NCBI RefSeq assembly: GCF_027744825.2
Contig: NC_071334.1
Span: 59,959,437 to 60,023,436, forward strand
Source: Synchiropus splendidus
Lineage: Eukaryota; Chordata; Actinopteri; Syngnathiformes; Callionymidae
DNA length: 64,000 nt
Direction of reading: 5' to 3'
Numbering within the stretch: position 1 is the first letter of the stretch; each line of letters begins with the position of its first letter. Of this stretch, positions 13,244 to 24,996 are shown in pieces. The notes under the pieces were generated by a model. It saw only the letters and a list, made by a program, of their open reading frames with translations. It was not told the DNA's origin and ran no database searches. Made by a program: the position numbers and the translations under genes.

Positions 13244-13531
13244 TTTTGCCAAGAATCGGTCGCCACAAGTGAGGAGGAACCAGATGCACACACATTGACT
13301 CATATGTTTGCTTTGCTGCTTTTGTGAGGACTTCTCATTGCCAAAATGCGTTCCTGTGCCCCTCAGACTAAACTTAACTATCCAAAACAAATGACCAACC
13401 TTACACCCAATTATATTGAACTACTTTTACTGAGGTTTTAACCCTCCTAACCTTGTGAGGCCAAAATGTCCTCATAATGCAAAAAGTCCTCACAAGATGT
13501 CGGCTTGTCAAGACACCCCCAACACACACTA
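13244..13531 (+). repeat. Interspersed repeat copy B, right part
   Basis: It continues the copy interrupted by the minisatellite: TTTTGCCAAGAATCGG, then ACACATTGACTCATATG, TTTTGTGAGGACTTCTCATTG, and finally CCTCACAAGATGTCGGCTTG. The same order is found at 53164-53460. The palindrome present in the 53-kb copy is absent here; the matching position near 13440 reads TTTTAACCCTCCTAACC. Confidence 0.75.
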
Positions 13532-13707
13532 ATTTTTATCAGTTAGGGATCCGAGCAGAGCAGAAACCAAGTGAAGGTGCTAAAAATACAGCAGAAGATT
13601 GAGAGGATTACAGAACTTCCCAATAATTTATTGTGATGACCCAAAACATGATAGTCAAATCCTATACCTCCATAGTTTGAAAGTCCATCTGTTGAGGTGA
13701 ATATCTG
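13532..13707. repeat. Second copy of the 176-bp duplicated segment
   Basis: It matches 9829-10004 over its full length with one difference, in the same orientation, 3.7 kb away. No flanking direct repeats are visible here, which suggests this is the older or donor copy. Confidence 0.9.
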
Positions 13708-16129
13708 GGCCCAGAGTGCCTTAAGTTGGGTGGGACCACTTTATTTGATAGCCTCCAACTATCGATATGTAGAATCAAAGTATGAGCTTCTGTGGATGGA
13801 ATTCCATCCAGCATCGACCGATGAAAGACGCTGCATCTGCCAAATCTACATACAGTAAAATCACAACAAGGGAGAGGACGAGAGAGAGAGAGGGAGCTAC
13901 TGATGCATTGCAGATAAACTGCAGTGTCTAACCGTTCTATTTCTACTCACCTATACCACCCCCAAGTTCTCATTCATCCTGGTTCATTTTTCTCCTTCCA
14001 TTAACCATGACATCATCAATACCTACCACACTAACACAGGCCCACCACTGCTACCTTTGGGTGCCGCACCATGCATTCATCACCATCACATCCTCTTAGC
14101 CTTTCACCTCTCCTCCATCAATCTTGAAACAGCAGGCAGACCTTCTGCCCCCCAACAGGATGCTGCAGTAGGAAGTTTGCCGATTCAAACAGTAAATAAT
14201 CTACTGACCAGTTAGACTCGAGATAAAGTGTACCCAAGACTTTCCTAGGGACCGATGATTTTCAGGTGGCTGTTGGCTGGTCTTTCACCGTACAAACAAG
14301 AGTATTAATCTGCTTCATGTGGGGAAAAACAGTATTTAAGTCAGGTGATACAAAAGAGCAAGAGGCAGAATTACAATTAACAAAATCTATACAAGTCAGA
14401 ACAAACCGAGTAACTGTGTACACATGAGCATTCATTGACTATACTGTTAAGAAGTGTCAAGTTACATTATGTTGACTGATTCAGCTTACTTTTGTTTTGA
14501 CATAGAAAAGGCTGCCAGTTTAGTTTGTACATACCTAGACTGTAGAAAGGTTCACTCAGAAAACTCAGTCGTGACCATGGCAGATTTTATTTGCTTTGTA
14601 AACACTGAAAACCGCTTGAAACAACATGGAAAATTGATTGAGTAAATGCAATTTACAGTTCTAAAATAGTTCAAATATTTTCCTTTGTCCTTTGGCTGAC
14701 CTATTCACTTCATATGCATGTTCAGTATATCCATGAACCTCAATGGTTGTTCTTCTCCCATTTTAATAGGAAACTCAGTTTCTTCATCTGACATGTTTCA
14801 GTGTCTCTCATTTCCATGTGTCCCAGCACCTGAGTGTGGCCTCCTTAACTTTGTCTTCAAACGTATATTATGTGAGCTGCTCATCTAATATACTTGTTTC
14901 TAATCTTGCCCTTCTTAGTCAGTCCAAAGAAACCCCGGGCATCTTCAACTCTGACCTCAAGCTCTGTTTCTTGCCTCTGTGTCAGAGCTACTATCTCCGA
15001 ACCACACACATACAATACCAGTCTCATCACTGTCATACAAGGCTTCCCTCAGCTGCTCCTCTACACACAGACAGTTGTCTCTGTTCCAACTCTTGCCTTC
15101 ACTCTCCTCTTCAACTCACCATTCTAGTGAAAAAAAGGATTTGATTTTTGCCATGACTGATTCCCTGCCAAGCGAAGTGGCGGACAGAATCGCTTAAGTC
15201 AGCAGATCAATGAAGCATTAGATTCTGTGGCCTAAGATGTTGATAAAGTGGTGTGTACCAAGATTACATGTTCACATTAGCAAACATTAAAACACAGGTG
15301 AGCCAAGTGTGTATTGGCTCATCACATAACAGCTGTGCTTTCATATGCTCACCCAATAGCAAGATTTCATTGGCCTGAATGTGCACCAGCACAGGTCTGA
15401 CAATCCTCTGGGAAAAATGTTGGTCAATATACAACACGCCTTAATTGGGTGCTGAAGGTGCAATAATCCAAATCTTGTGCTGTTGACGTGCAAGTCGGTA
15501 CACACCCCCATGTTGAGGGGATTATTTACAGCAGAAATATTGAGCATCATACTAGTTTAGATTTAAATAAGAATACCAGTGTTTATGGCGCCTGCGCTTC
15601 ATGAACATTGGGCCCCAGACGCAACTCAGCTGAGATTTAAGGCACTAAGAAAAGTGCGTGGGCATGGACGATGATACTCTGTTAGATTTGTAGCTTTCCC
15701 AGTATCGACGTGAGCCATGACATGGACCATTCATCTTCAGCTCGCACATATATGTTCGCAGTAAACCTGCAACAGTGGGCCCCACGTCAGCGACGTAAAT
15801 CTAAATTAGAGTGGGAGCGATAGCTTTCCCTCAGTCTCAACATCACCTATCGAGATCATGCCTTCTGTTCACGTGCGCTTTCATCCTATATTTCCAATTT
15901 TAAGTGCTTTTCTTTAAAGTTTCGTGATCTCAACGCATGCACTTGTTGGAGGGCTGAGGCATAAATAAATAATAAAGAACTCTAGCCATCATGAGGCACT
16001 TTCTGGAAGAGAAAAGACTATTATACACACAGTACACACAGTGATGTGAACTTATAAAGTAGAGCGTAACTTAGATAATACCTAAACATAGTGATTCAAA
16101 CGTAGTGAAAAAAATCTGATATTCAAACC
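13708..16129. other. Intergenic sequence, nothing recognised
   Basis: There is a short GA-rich run near 13882-13896. Three overlapping plus-strand frames at 14818-15197 (72-108 codons) show no motif or conserved splice pattern. Confidence 0.5.
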
Positions 16130-16440
16130 CCATCCACCCATTGTCCACTGCGTATCCTGCTTGGAGTCATTAGGGCAGCAGTCAAAGCAAAGAGGTCCAG
16201 GATACCCTCTTCCTGGGAACCTATTCCAGCTTCTCAAACATGTTCCAATGTGCCCTGGATCGGCACCAGTGCCTCCCTATGCCTTGAATATCTAACTGGG
16301 TAGCCAGGGTAAGGAGGTGTTCTCTTGCGGTCTCACCACCAGTGCGAACGGACACAAGGGTTGGATTCTATGGGGACCTAAACTTTCTCTAGGAACATAG
16401 CCAAGATGAGAAAGCCTATAGATGTGTGGTGCACTAAGCT
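16130..16440 (-). mobile_element. Strongly decayed Rex3-like LINE fragment
   Basis: Read on the minus strand, this resembles the 3' end of the Rex3-like elements at 41.2 and 43.2 kb. Plus-strand landmarks in order are CATCCACCCATTGTCCACTG, GGCAGCAGTCAAAGCA and GTGCCTCCCTATGCC. The corresponding element landmarks are the terminal repeats, the GGCAGCAG region and the GAGGCGTCC region. No frame survives, so the call rests on the order of short matches. Confidence 0.5.
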
Positions 16441-18980
16441 CAGTTTGTACCTGCAGAAGATGCCACGGAGTGTTGTTTTCTGAATGTCAAAGAAACAAAT
16501 GAGGGTTGACATTACACCTCCAGCAACCTTCAAGGACATTCTGAACACATTCCGAGCAATTCTCCTGAGTGAGGATGAAAGTCTGCTCTCTGGTAGAGAG
16601 AAGATGATAGATTACACCTCCTCCCTGAGGCCAATAAAGTCTTCAGACATTGACAGTTAAGTTGCCAGCTCTGCTGATAAACACATTTTTGCCATGTATT
16701 GACTCATATTTCTGTGATCTGGCTCTGAAATTGCTACATATAATGCAGGTTGTCGAGGCAGCAGGGGTCTCTCCGATTTGTGCATTGCTTGCTCTGGCCT
16801 TTCTCTACTGCAGTGCCATTTGAAAACAGTGTTCTGCAGCGTGCTGGACCTGAGAACTGATGTTGACTGACTCAACTGTTTCTGTCCCGCCCACTCACTC
16901 ACTCACTCCACCCCGTATATCACGCCACTGCCACCTTTGTAGGGCAGCCAAAAGCACTTTCAGCGGCCAATCTTATCCATATAAATGCTTACATTCATAA
17001 ACCAGCAGCCAGCAGGGGGTCTGTATTCACAGTCTCAAGGACACGGTGGTGTGTGAGCAGATGGGTGTGGCACCTTATCATGTGTAATAGAGCTTAAAAT
17101 AGACAGACGTGTACACATAGGGGAGAAAGTCATACTGACCGTCTCTCCCTCCCTCTCCGTCTCGCTCTCAGGCTATTTGTCTCTATGCCTAGTTCTCTGG
17201 AGCAATCTAAAATTGGCCCAGCCTGATGTCTCAGCTCCACTTGAGTAATGCTCATGCAGGAGAGCAAATGAAGAGACAAAAAGGGATGACATAGATGAGG
17301 TGATAATTTTGACTGAATGGTCATGAATTCTTAAAGAACACAGAGGCCACTTTTCTGCTGCATTACCGCTCCCCACCCCCAACTATTGTTAATCGTTCTG
17401 CAATGAAGCCAGGTGACCTTTGATCAAAGAGGAAAACCAGGATTGATAGAAGATCAATAGGTGGAGGGTGAGGACACTGACACATCGCAGTTGGGGGGTA
17501 GCATCTCAGCAAATAGAGGGATCACCCACAAATCCCTGGTGCTTTGGTGGAGATGTGTGAGGATGTCTGCACGCTACCAATCTACCATTATTGTTTCAGT
17601 GTGGATATAATGTTGGCAGTCATTCAGACAGCTGTTTGGTAAAAGGCTTGGGATTGGGAGTATTGCAGTACACTCCACACATGTTATGTGGATAGCTTCG
17701 CTCCCTAAGTGGGAGTTGTGTGCAGAGTTTCAATAGATTTTTTTCCCTGGCTGTTTAAAAATTCATCGCAGTTCTCTGCAGATGATGTGACGATCATGTG
17801 CCAGCAAACTTCAGCTCTTACCTCTGTAGTACAAGAATGAATTCCAAGATCCGTTCGAGCTGAATCAGTTAAATTACAATTTTGTGATAAAAGAGTGATA
17901 ATGATCTGCCATCTGTTCTGTAGAGTGACTGAACAAGACAAATGGTTGATAGAAATTATGACTCTGACTCAGGAACTTGTTGTCATCGCTCGGTGATGGA
18001 AAAATTTGGAAGATTCACATTTGACTTTCAGCTATTCCAAACTGAATAATTGAAATTTCAATGTGTTTCTGGTGCATGTGATGTTTTATTTTTGTTTTTT
18101 TTACTTTATTTTATTAAAATATTTCGCTACTCTGCAGGTGGTTGATTGAACGGTGTGTTTTACTAGTGCAAACCTAAAAGAAGTCTCAATCAAATGATCA
18201 TTAACTTATTTGTTCCTATCAATTTCTGTGAAGCAATTGGGCGGTTATTGGTCATATTGTATTGTCCTTAAATAAAGATAAGAAAGGTGTCATTACTGAC
18301 ATTCAAAACATAGCGGCTGGAAGCGAACTGCTTTCAGGACCCCGGACAGCGCATTCGGCTGAACGCTACAGGGGATTAAAAATATAATATGTAGAATAAG
18401 GTTTCACTTTTAAAGCTCATTTGATAGATTATATAGCCACAGTTATTATCCACAGTTGTAGTTTCTTATTTTTGGGACAGTCTTGAGCATTGGGATGTTA
18501 ATTAAAGGGAAGTTCTGCAAACTATAATTTACTTGTCATCTGGATTTAAATTATTAACTATATTGTTATAAACAGTCACGTCCATTGTAGTTATTCTGGA
18601 AAGAAGGTATTATTGTTATGAGTGTATTAACGATATAATAATAACAAACATTCAAAGTTCATGAATGTGAAATATTTCTGAGTCTTTATATTTTTTTATA
18701 ATAATATACGAACTATTGAAAACTTTCACTAATACATCTCTTCACTCCGTTCTATCCTCTTCAAAAGAGAGGAGGGATGCAGACCTGCGGAAGCTGGATC
18801 CAATGTGCCAGGGGCCCCTAGTGTTTCTCGAAGTACACGCCGTCTGCTCGAGTGACGCGGTTTGGTGTGAGGGCAACCCTGGGCCACTCTGAGATGGCGT
18901 TGTGGTTCTGATCCCTCCCTCTTCCATCTGTGGACCAAACAGAAGTGACGGACCTGTCGAGTGAGCACCACAGCCTCAGA
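16441..18980. other. Upstream flank of nefm
   Basis: No exon was recognised. The final few hundred bases before the TATA box presumably contain neuronal regulatory sequence, but no site can be assigned by eye. A CACT-rich run occurs near 16888-16908. Confidence 0.45.
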
Positions 18981-18988
18981 TATAAAAG
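18981..18988 (+). promoter_or_regulatory. nefm: TATA box of nefm
   Basis: TATAAAAG lies 118 bases upstream of the nefm start codon. That places transcription start near 19010 and leaves a 5' untranslated region of about 90 bases. The upstream in-frame codons from 18961 overlap this box and so should not be translated. Confidence 0.8.
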
Positions 18989-19098
18989 GAGCAGACCGAG
19001 GGAGTGTTAGTTGCTGTGAGAGCCACACACTCCTCACCTGCACACACGCACGCACATACACACGCCTCACCTCCATCCCTGCTCACTTACCCGACCGG

Positions 19099-22000
19099 AT
19101 GAGTTACCCGGTGGATTCGATCAGAAGAACGATGGATACTAGGACACCAGGATACAGCAGTTTTAGTCGTGGCCCAGGGGCCACCATGTCCAGTGGCTAT
19201 CGCAGCCAGTCCTGGTCCAGGACAGGTCCCGGCTCTACCCTGACTTCCTCTTACAAGCGGAGCTTGAACGCACCAGTGAGCCGCTCTTACGGCAGCTCCG
19301 CGGTCTTCAGTTCGGCAGACAGCGCGGACTTGCAGCAGCCCGGGCTCCTGAACGGAGACTTCAAGCGCTCCAACGAGAAGCAGCAGCTTCAGGGGCTCAA
19401 CGACCGGTTTGCCGTGTACATCGACAAGGTCCACTACTTGGAACAGCAGAACAAGCAGATCGAGGCAGAGATCCAGGCTCTGCGGCAGAAGCAGGTGTCC
19501 CGCTCGCAGCTGGGGGACCTCTACGACCAGGAGCTGCAGGAGCTCCGCGCGGTCCTGGAGCAGATCCACCACGACAAGGCTCAGATCCAGCTGGACACCG
19601 AGCACATCGAGGAGGACATCCAGAGGCTGCGGGACCGCTTCGAGGAGGAAGCCCGCATCAGGGAGGAGACTGAAGCCATCATCCGCGTCCTGAAGAAGGA
19701 CGCCAACGACTCGGACTTGGTCAAGTCCGAGTTGGAAAAGAAAGTTCAGTCACTTCAAGATGAGATCGCCTTCATCCGCAACAACCACGAGGAGGAGGTG
19801 AGCGACCTGATCGCGCAGATTCAGGAGTCTCAGGTGAGCGTGGAGAGGAAGGAGGTCCAGAAGGCGGACATCACCGAGGCGCTGCGGGAGATCCGCTCCG
19901 AGCTGGAGGGTCACTCCAACCACAACCTGCAGCAGGTGGAGAGCTGGTTCATGTGTCGCTACTCCAAGCTGACGGAGGCGGCGGAACAGAACAAGGACGC
20001 CATCAAATCCGCTCGGGACGAGATTGCAGACTACCGCAGGCAGCTCCAGTCCAAGACCGTGGAGCTGGAGTCGGTCCGCGGCACCCGGGAATCTCTGGAG
20101 CGGCAGCTCAATGACATCGAGGACCGTCACAACAACGACATGTCCAGCCTGCAGGTATCAACGCCCCACTTCTAGAATTACAAATCACCCTTTCATTCAG
20201 TTTCGGAAACTTGTGTTTGGGGCAACTACTTCTGGTCATAAAAATCGGGATGAATTTAAAGTTAAAAACGGCGTTGGTGGAGAGTTTAGTCGTGTTGAGA
20301 CTTTTGCTGCGTAATGACGCTCATTGTGCATTCAGCAGACACTTGGCGTGTCAGGAAAGAGTTAAGCAGCCCACACTGCAGCACAGCCCCCCTCCCCTCC
20401 CCCTCCCTCTCATCTCTCCTCATGCTGCTGAGTCAGAGTCACTGGTCGATGCCTTTATTGGCGCTGTCCTTGCATCACACGCTGTTCTGCTGACTGTCCT
20501 TGAAGAGATCCATATTGCTGGGGAAATAAAATATGAAACCCTCAGTGCAAAGTATTGCATGGCTCCTTTTTAAGTTTAAGCTGAATAAATGTTCTCTATT
20601 TTTTTTTTTTTTTTTAGGAAACCATTCATCAGCTGGACAATGAGCTCAAGAGCACCAAGTGGGAGATGGCTCGACATCTGCGCGAGTACCAGGACCTCCT
20701 CAATGTCAAGATGGCGCTGGACATTGAAATTGCTGCATACAGGTATAATGCAGCCCCTGGATTCTTGCATTAAATACCACTGTTATGGTGCATTCATTCA
20801 AGTATATCATTACATTTCTCCAGGAAACTTCTGGAAGGAGAAGAAACCCACTTCAGCTCCTTCCCCTACAGACAGTCGATGCCTTCACCCAAAATCTCTA
20901 AGACCAAATCTGAACCTCCCAAGCTGAAGGTGCAGCACAAGTTTGTGGAAGAGATCATCGAAGAGACCAGGGTGGAGGATGAGAAGGCGGAGCTGGACGA
21001 AGCTCTCGCAGAGATTGCGCAGGAACTCTCAGCCACACTGGAAGATGGAGGAGAGGAGGAAGAGGAGGAGGAGCAGGAGGAAGGAGAAGCAGGAGAGGAT
21101 GAGGGAGAAGAGGAGGCAGATGAAGTGGAGGAGGAGGAAATTGTAGCTGCTGCAGACGCTAAAGTTAGTGCCAGTGCTCCTTCAAAGGAGGAGGCGGAAG
21201 AAGAGGATGGAGCGGAAGAGGGGGAGGGTGATGAAGGCGAGGAGGGTGATAATGAAGAAGAGGGGGAGGAAGAGGATGAAAAGGGGGCTGAAGAAGGAGA
21301 TGAAGGAGAAGAAGCAGGAGATGAAGAGGAAGTTGAGGAAACAGTACTGTGCGCTAAAGCTCCAGAGTCAAAAGCCTCACCTGAAAAAGAGCAGACCACA
21401 GACAAGGAAGCCAGTGGAGAAGGAGAAGAAGAGCAGGAGGAGGAGGAGAAGGTAGATGATGCTGGAAGTGACAAAGCCTCCAAACATGAAGATGAGACCG
21501 ATGATGCCGAAACAGACAAAATAAAAGAGGAAGTCGTTACAAAAACCGAAGCCCTGAAAGTAGATGCAGTCAAAGCCGAAACCCAGAATGAAGAAAAAGA
21601 GAAAGCAAGTTCACCTAAGGCTGACTCGCCCAAGCCCGAAACAACAAAGGAAGAGTCACCTAAACCTGAATCCCCAAAGTCAGTATCACCTAAGCCTGAA
21701 TCCCTCAAGGCAGACTCACCCAAGTCAGAATCCCCAAAGGCTGCATCTCCAAAATCCGAGTCCCCAAAACCACAGTCCCCTAAGTCTGAATCTCCTAAAC
21801 CACAGTCCCCTAAGTCTGAATCTCCTAAACCTAGCTCCCCTAAATCTGAATCGCCCAAACCACAGTCACCCAAGTCTGAATCCCCGAAAGCAGAATCTCC
21901 CAAATCTGAATCCCCAAAACCTACTTCCCCAAAACCAAGCTCACCAAAGTCTGAAGCCCCCAAACCCACCTCTCCCAAGACAGAATCACCTAAAGCCGAA

Positions 22001-22543
22001 AGCCCTAAGTCTGAATCCCCTAAGCCAACATCTCAGAAACCTGAGTCCCCCAAAGAAAGTTCACCCAAGGCAGAGTCCCCCAAATCTGAGAGTCCTAAAT
22101 CAGAATCTGTAAAAGCAGAACCTGCAAAAGAGGACCCCCCAAAAACGGAGATTGGCAAATCCGAGCCACAGAAGCCAGCCGAAGACAAGTCTGACAAAAA
22201 AACTGAAGATACCAAGGTAGAAACGAAGGACGCTGCCATGAATGGTGACATGGACAAGTCCAGTCCAGACGAGAAGAAGGACGAGGAGAAAGAAAGCGAC
22301 GTAGTAGCCAACGGTGTCGACGAGAGCCCAGTGAAAGACGACGGTGGCCAAAAGGTGGTGATCACCAAAACAGTGGAGACAATCACAACTGGAGAGGACG
22401 GATCAAAGCTGGTCACCAAGTCAGTGACAGTGACGGAGACTGTCAAAGAGGTTGAGGAGGTGCTCCAGGACACAGTGATCTCCACCAAGAAGACAGAGAA
22501 GCACTCCACCCAGTCCGTCAAGGAGGTGACCCAGGGCAACTGA
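19099..22543 (+). CDS. nefm: Neurofilament medium polypeptide
   Basis: Type IV intermediate filament protein of the axonal cytoskeleton, which co-assembles with neurofilament light chain. Coding exons are 19099-20154, 20618-20742 and 20824-22543; all junctions are GT-AG and the total is 966 aa. The head (about residues 1-92) starts [10 protein letters not shown]. The rod opens with the helix-initiation motif [19 protein letters not shown] near residue 100. It closes across exons 2-3 with [20 protein letters not shown], ending near residue 403. The tail first has a Glu-rich stretch, then about thirty SPK motifs (plus-strand 21600-22110) that are candidate phosphorylation sites. The conserved C-terminus contains [18 protein letters not shown] and VKEVTQGN, which identifies the medium subunit. 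The 125-base exon 2 matches nefl exon 2. I chose the ATG at 19099 because it gives the family N-terminus and lies downstream of the TATA box. Confidence 0.96.
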
Positions 22544-23340
22544 GGATACCACTGAGGTGGAGCAGCAGCAGTCAGGACGAGCAGTCAAACCCAAAACTAA
22601 CATAACATACAGCTAGAGCGTAATCAACATAAACTCTCTGAAACATACGAAACCAACTGTAGAGTGAAGCTGCTTAAAAATGCATGTTTGAGTGACAGCT
22701 TTAATTGGGGCTTTGCTGCAAGGTGTGGTCAGACAAGGTGGGTGGGTGGGGGGGGATTTATGCTCTCTTTCTGCTGATGAACGGTGAGTCAGTAGGCAGT
22801 GGGGTGTTCTCTGCATGCTAGCTCAGGGGAGGGGAAACTTTTCCTCTCATAGAATCAAGTATTTATCGATGAGAAGGGACTAAATGCAATATAGATGGTT
22901 TATAGTGGAAACCAAGGAGGATCAAACCGCCACTCAGACACACACTGAACTAAAGTAGCCTTACTAAATATGTGAAAACACCAACTGAGCCAAAAAAAAA
23001 AAAACACCTCTAAACATCTAAAGAATCAACAAACCCTGCAGTGACGCAAGAAACCGGGCACGACCAGAAGAGCAACACACATCCAGAACCGGAAAGCAAA
23101 GAAAAGCTTCAAATCAAACCCGAAGGAACTCGTAGCCTTAAACATGCTTTTTACCTGTTATGTTAATCTGAGTGCAAATAAGTAAAAACCAGTGCACATG
23201 CGCAGCTACATGCATTCTTGTATGCAAAAGATGGACTTGAATTTCATAACAGAAACACATGAGGTGCTACTGTTTGCAATCCCATGACTTTGCTCATCAT
23301 CATCATCAACTTCCCAGCAGCATTTGCTTAATAAATGACA
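22544..23340 (+). other. nefm: nefm 3' untranslated region
   Basis: No coding signal is seen between the nefm stop and the polyadenylation signal. It contains a G-run near 22748-22756 and an A-run near 22993-23004. Confidence 0.6.
23330..23335 (+). terminator. nefm: Polyadenylation signal of nefm
   Basis: Canonical AATAAA about 790 bases after the stop, followed within about 30 bases by a GT-rich stretch (CTTGTGTCTTGTTT) suited to a downstream element. Confidence 0.7.
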
Positions 23341-23904
23341 TCATGAAGTCACCAAACTCTCTTGTGTCTTGTTTATATGATTCAGGTGCTATTATAGACA
23401 TACATCTGCAAACTTAGAGTTGGAAATTCATGCCACCGGATGTGCATTTTGGGAAACCATGTGGTTACAGTACATGCCATTCAAATTCAAATATACATAA
23501 AAGCCCTGCGTTTCAGCTTGAAAGCAGGAAATGGATGGTACTTGTTCTTGCATCTGTATAAGTAATCAGAAATCCCAAACATATATTTGGCAAAATCATA
23601 TAACAAAATTGAGGGAGCTGAGAAAATAGGATTTAAATGCAGTTTGAATCGCCCCATTATAACACGAAGGGAGCTGTGACACGCCTCAATGTGGCACAAA
23701 TTTAGGACATTTATCTTTAACGATAGAATTACAATCACATCAGAAAAGATTAAATATTTCTCAAACAAATATATAATGTATAAAATATATGCAAATATAG
23801 AAGCAGTTGAACAACAAGCTTTACTTAATCTGGGCATTTCTGACTTGAGCAAACTCATTATTTTGACATCATTCTCACAGCCTTTTCAATGGTCAATGTT
23901 TTAG

Positions 23905-24125
23905 TGTCAGGGAGGTTAGATGCCGGGCAGATGTCGCCCAGGAGAGGTGTTTCAGTCTTGTCTGTAAGGGGGGAGGCCTTGGGTTGACCCAGGTCACGTT
24001 GCAGCAATTTTATGGCCCAGCTGGCCCAGGAACGTCTCATGATCCTACCTGAGACAATGATGAAAGTGGCCAGTGGAAGGAGTCTTTTGGCTTCCCTGCT
24101 GAGACAGTTGCCCCTGCAATCCTTC
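23905..24125 (+). mobile_element. Decayed Rex3-like LINE fragment between nefm and nefl
   Basis: It aligns by eye with 41680-41860 of the better-preserved copy. Landmarks in order are GAGAGGTGTTTCAGTC, TTGGGTTGACCCAGGTCACG, GGCCCAGGAACGTCTCATGA and TTGGCTTCCCTGCTGAGACA. Spacing matches the region coding for the C-terminal part of the element ORF. It has no open frame. Confidence 0.65.
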
Positions 24126-24550
24126 TCAGATCATCCCTAGAATTTGTGACTGCCAACCAGACTGAACTTCAAAATTGCTGACATGTGGACATGAAGTAAT
24201 GACGAACTCATGTGCAGTATTTCACTAAACTTGATCCTAAAATCACCTGTCAGCAAGCACCGTCTGCCAGCAAAAACTTGATCCAAATCAAACACTTGTA
24301 GCTAAGTAGCCAGCCATGTAAGAATAAACCACAATGCACTGCATCTGCAGAGAATCTTTCATGTTTAAAGATTTAAGTTTGCATTTGTCACCTGCTGTCG
24401 GCTTCATATTCAATTTATGTTAAGCTTCATTTTAGTGGACCAAATCATAACATAAAATCCAACTTGAACTGGTGTAAAACTCACTCGAACTGAACCAGTT
24501 CTATTTGAAAGAATCAAACAAAACATAGTTGATCATTTCCATTTTTGCAT
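24126..24550. other. Sequence between the convergent neurofilament genes
   Basis: No exon or clear repeat was recognised. Part of it may belong to the nefl 3' untranslated region if the distal polyadenylation signal is used. Confidence 0.4.
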
Positions 24551-24556
24551 TTTATT
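24551..24556 (-). terminator. nefl: Candidate polyadenylation signal of nefl
   Basis: AATAAA on the minus strand, about 440 bases after the nefl stop. A second AATAAA at 24933-24938 is only about 60 bases after the stop. Which one is used cannot be told from sequence; neurofilament light messages usually have longer 3' regions, which favours the distal signal. Confidence 0.4.
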
Positions 24557-24996
24557 TGACACAAAGTCACAGTTGACACTTTAAAGCTTTCAAGCTGGTG
24601 AGGACATTGTGACATTTAAGAGATGATTTGTGCAAGAAAACTGTTACAATGGTCTGTTATATATAATTATATTTTAAGATCCAAATGATACATACAAATG
24701 AATACATAAACATATGTGTCACTGAACAGCATGGTAAATCAATTAAAACAGATAATGTGAAAATTCCCAGACTAATCTATAGGTGCCAATTAAAGATGCT
24801 GACTAGGGTCATAAACCTTGAGCTTTTACTCACGACTGATCCAAGTATTGACTGCGATGTTATTAGACATTGATCTCTGTGTTTGTGCTTTGCAGACATG
24901 GGCCGTGAGAAGTTCATCTTTACCTGCAGCGATTTATTCAAAGCAGATGTTGCTACATTATAAAGTGCTGACCAGCTATGCTCTGATACACTTGTT

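Noticed and set aside
12580..13390. Six long frames on both strands coding 11-residue repeat peptides
   Set aside because: They are generated by the 11-bp minisatellite, which is open in most registers; no start context, domain or splice site supports them.
18961..19098. In-frame N-terminal extension of nefm
   Set aside because: It overlaps the TATA box and probable transcription start, and the family N-terminus begins at 19099.
20866..21978. 370-codon minus-strand frame opposite nefm exon 3
   Set aside because: It is the antisense of the acidic and SPK repeat region; its period and composition follow from the nefm codons.
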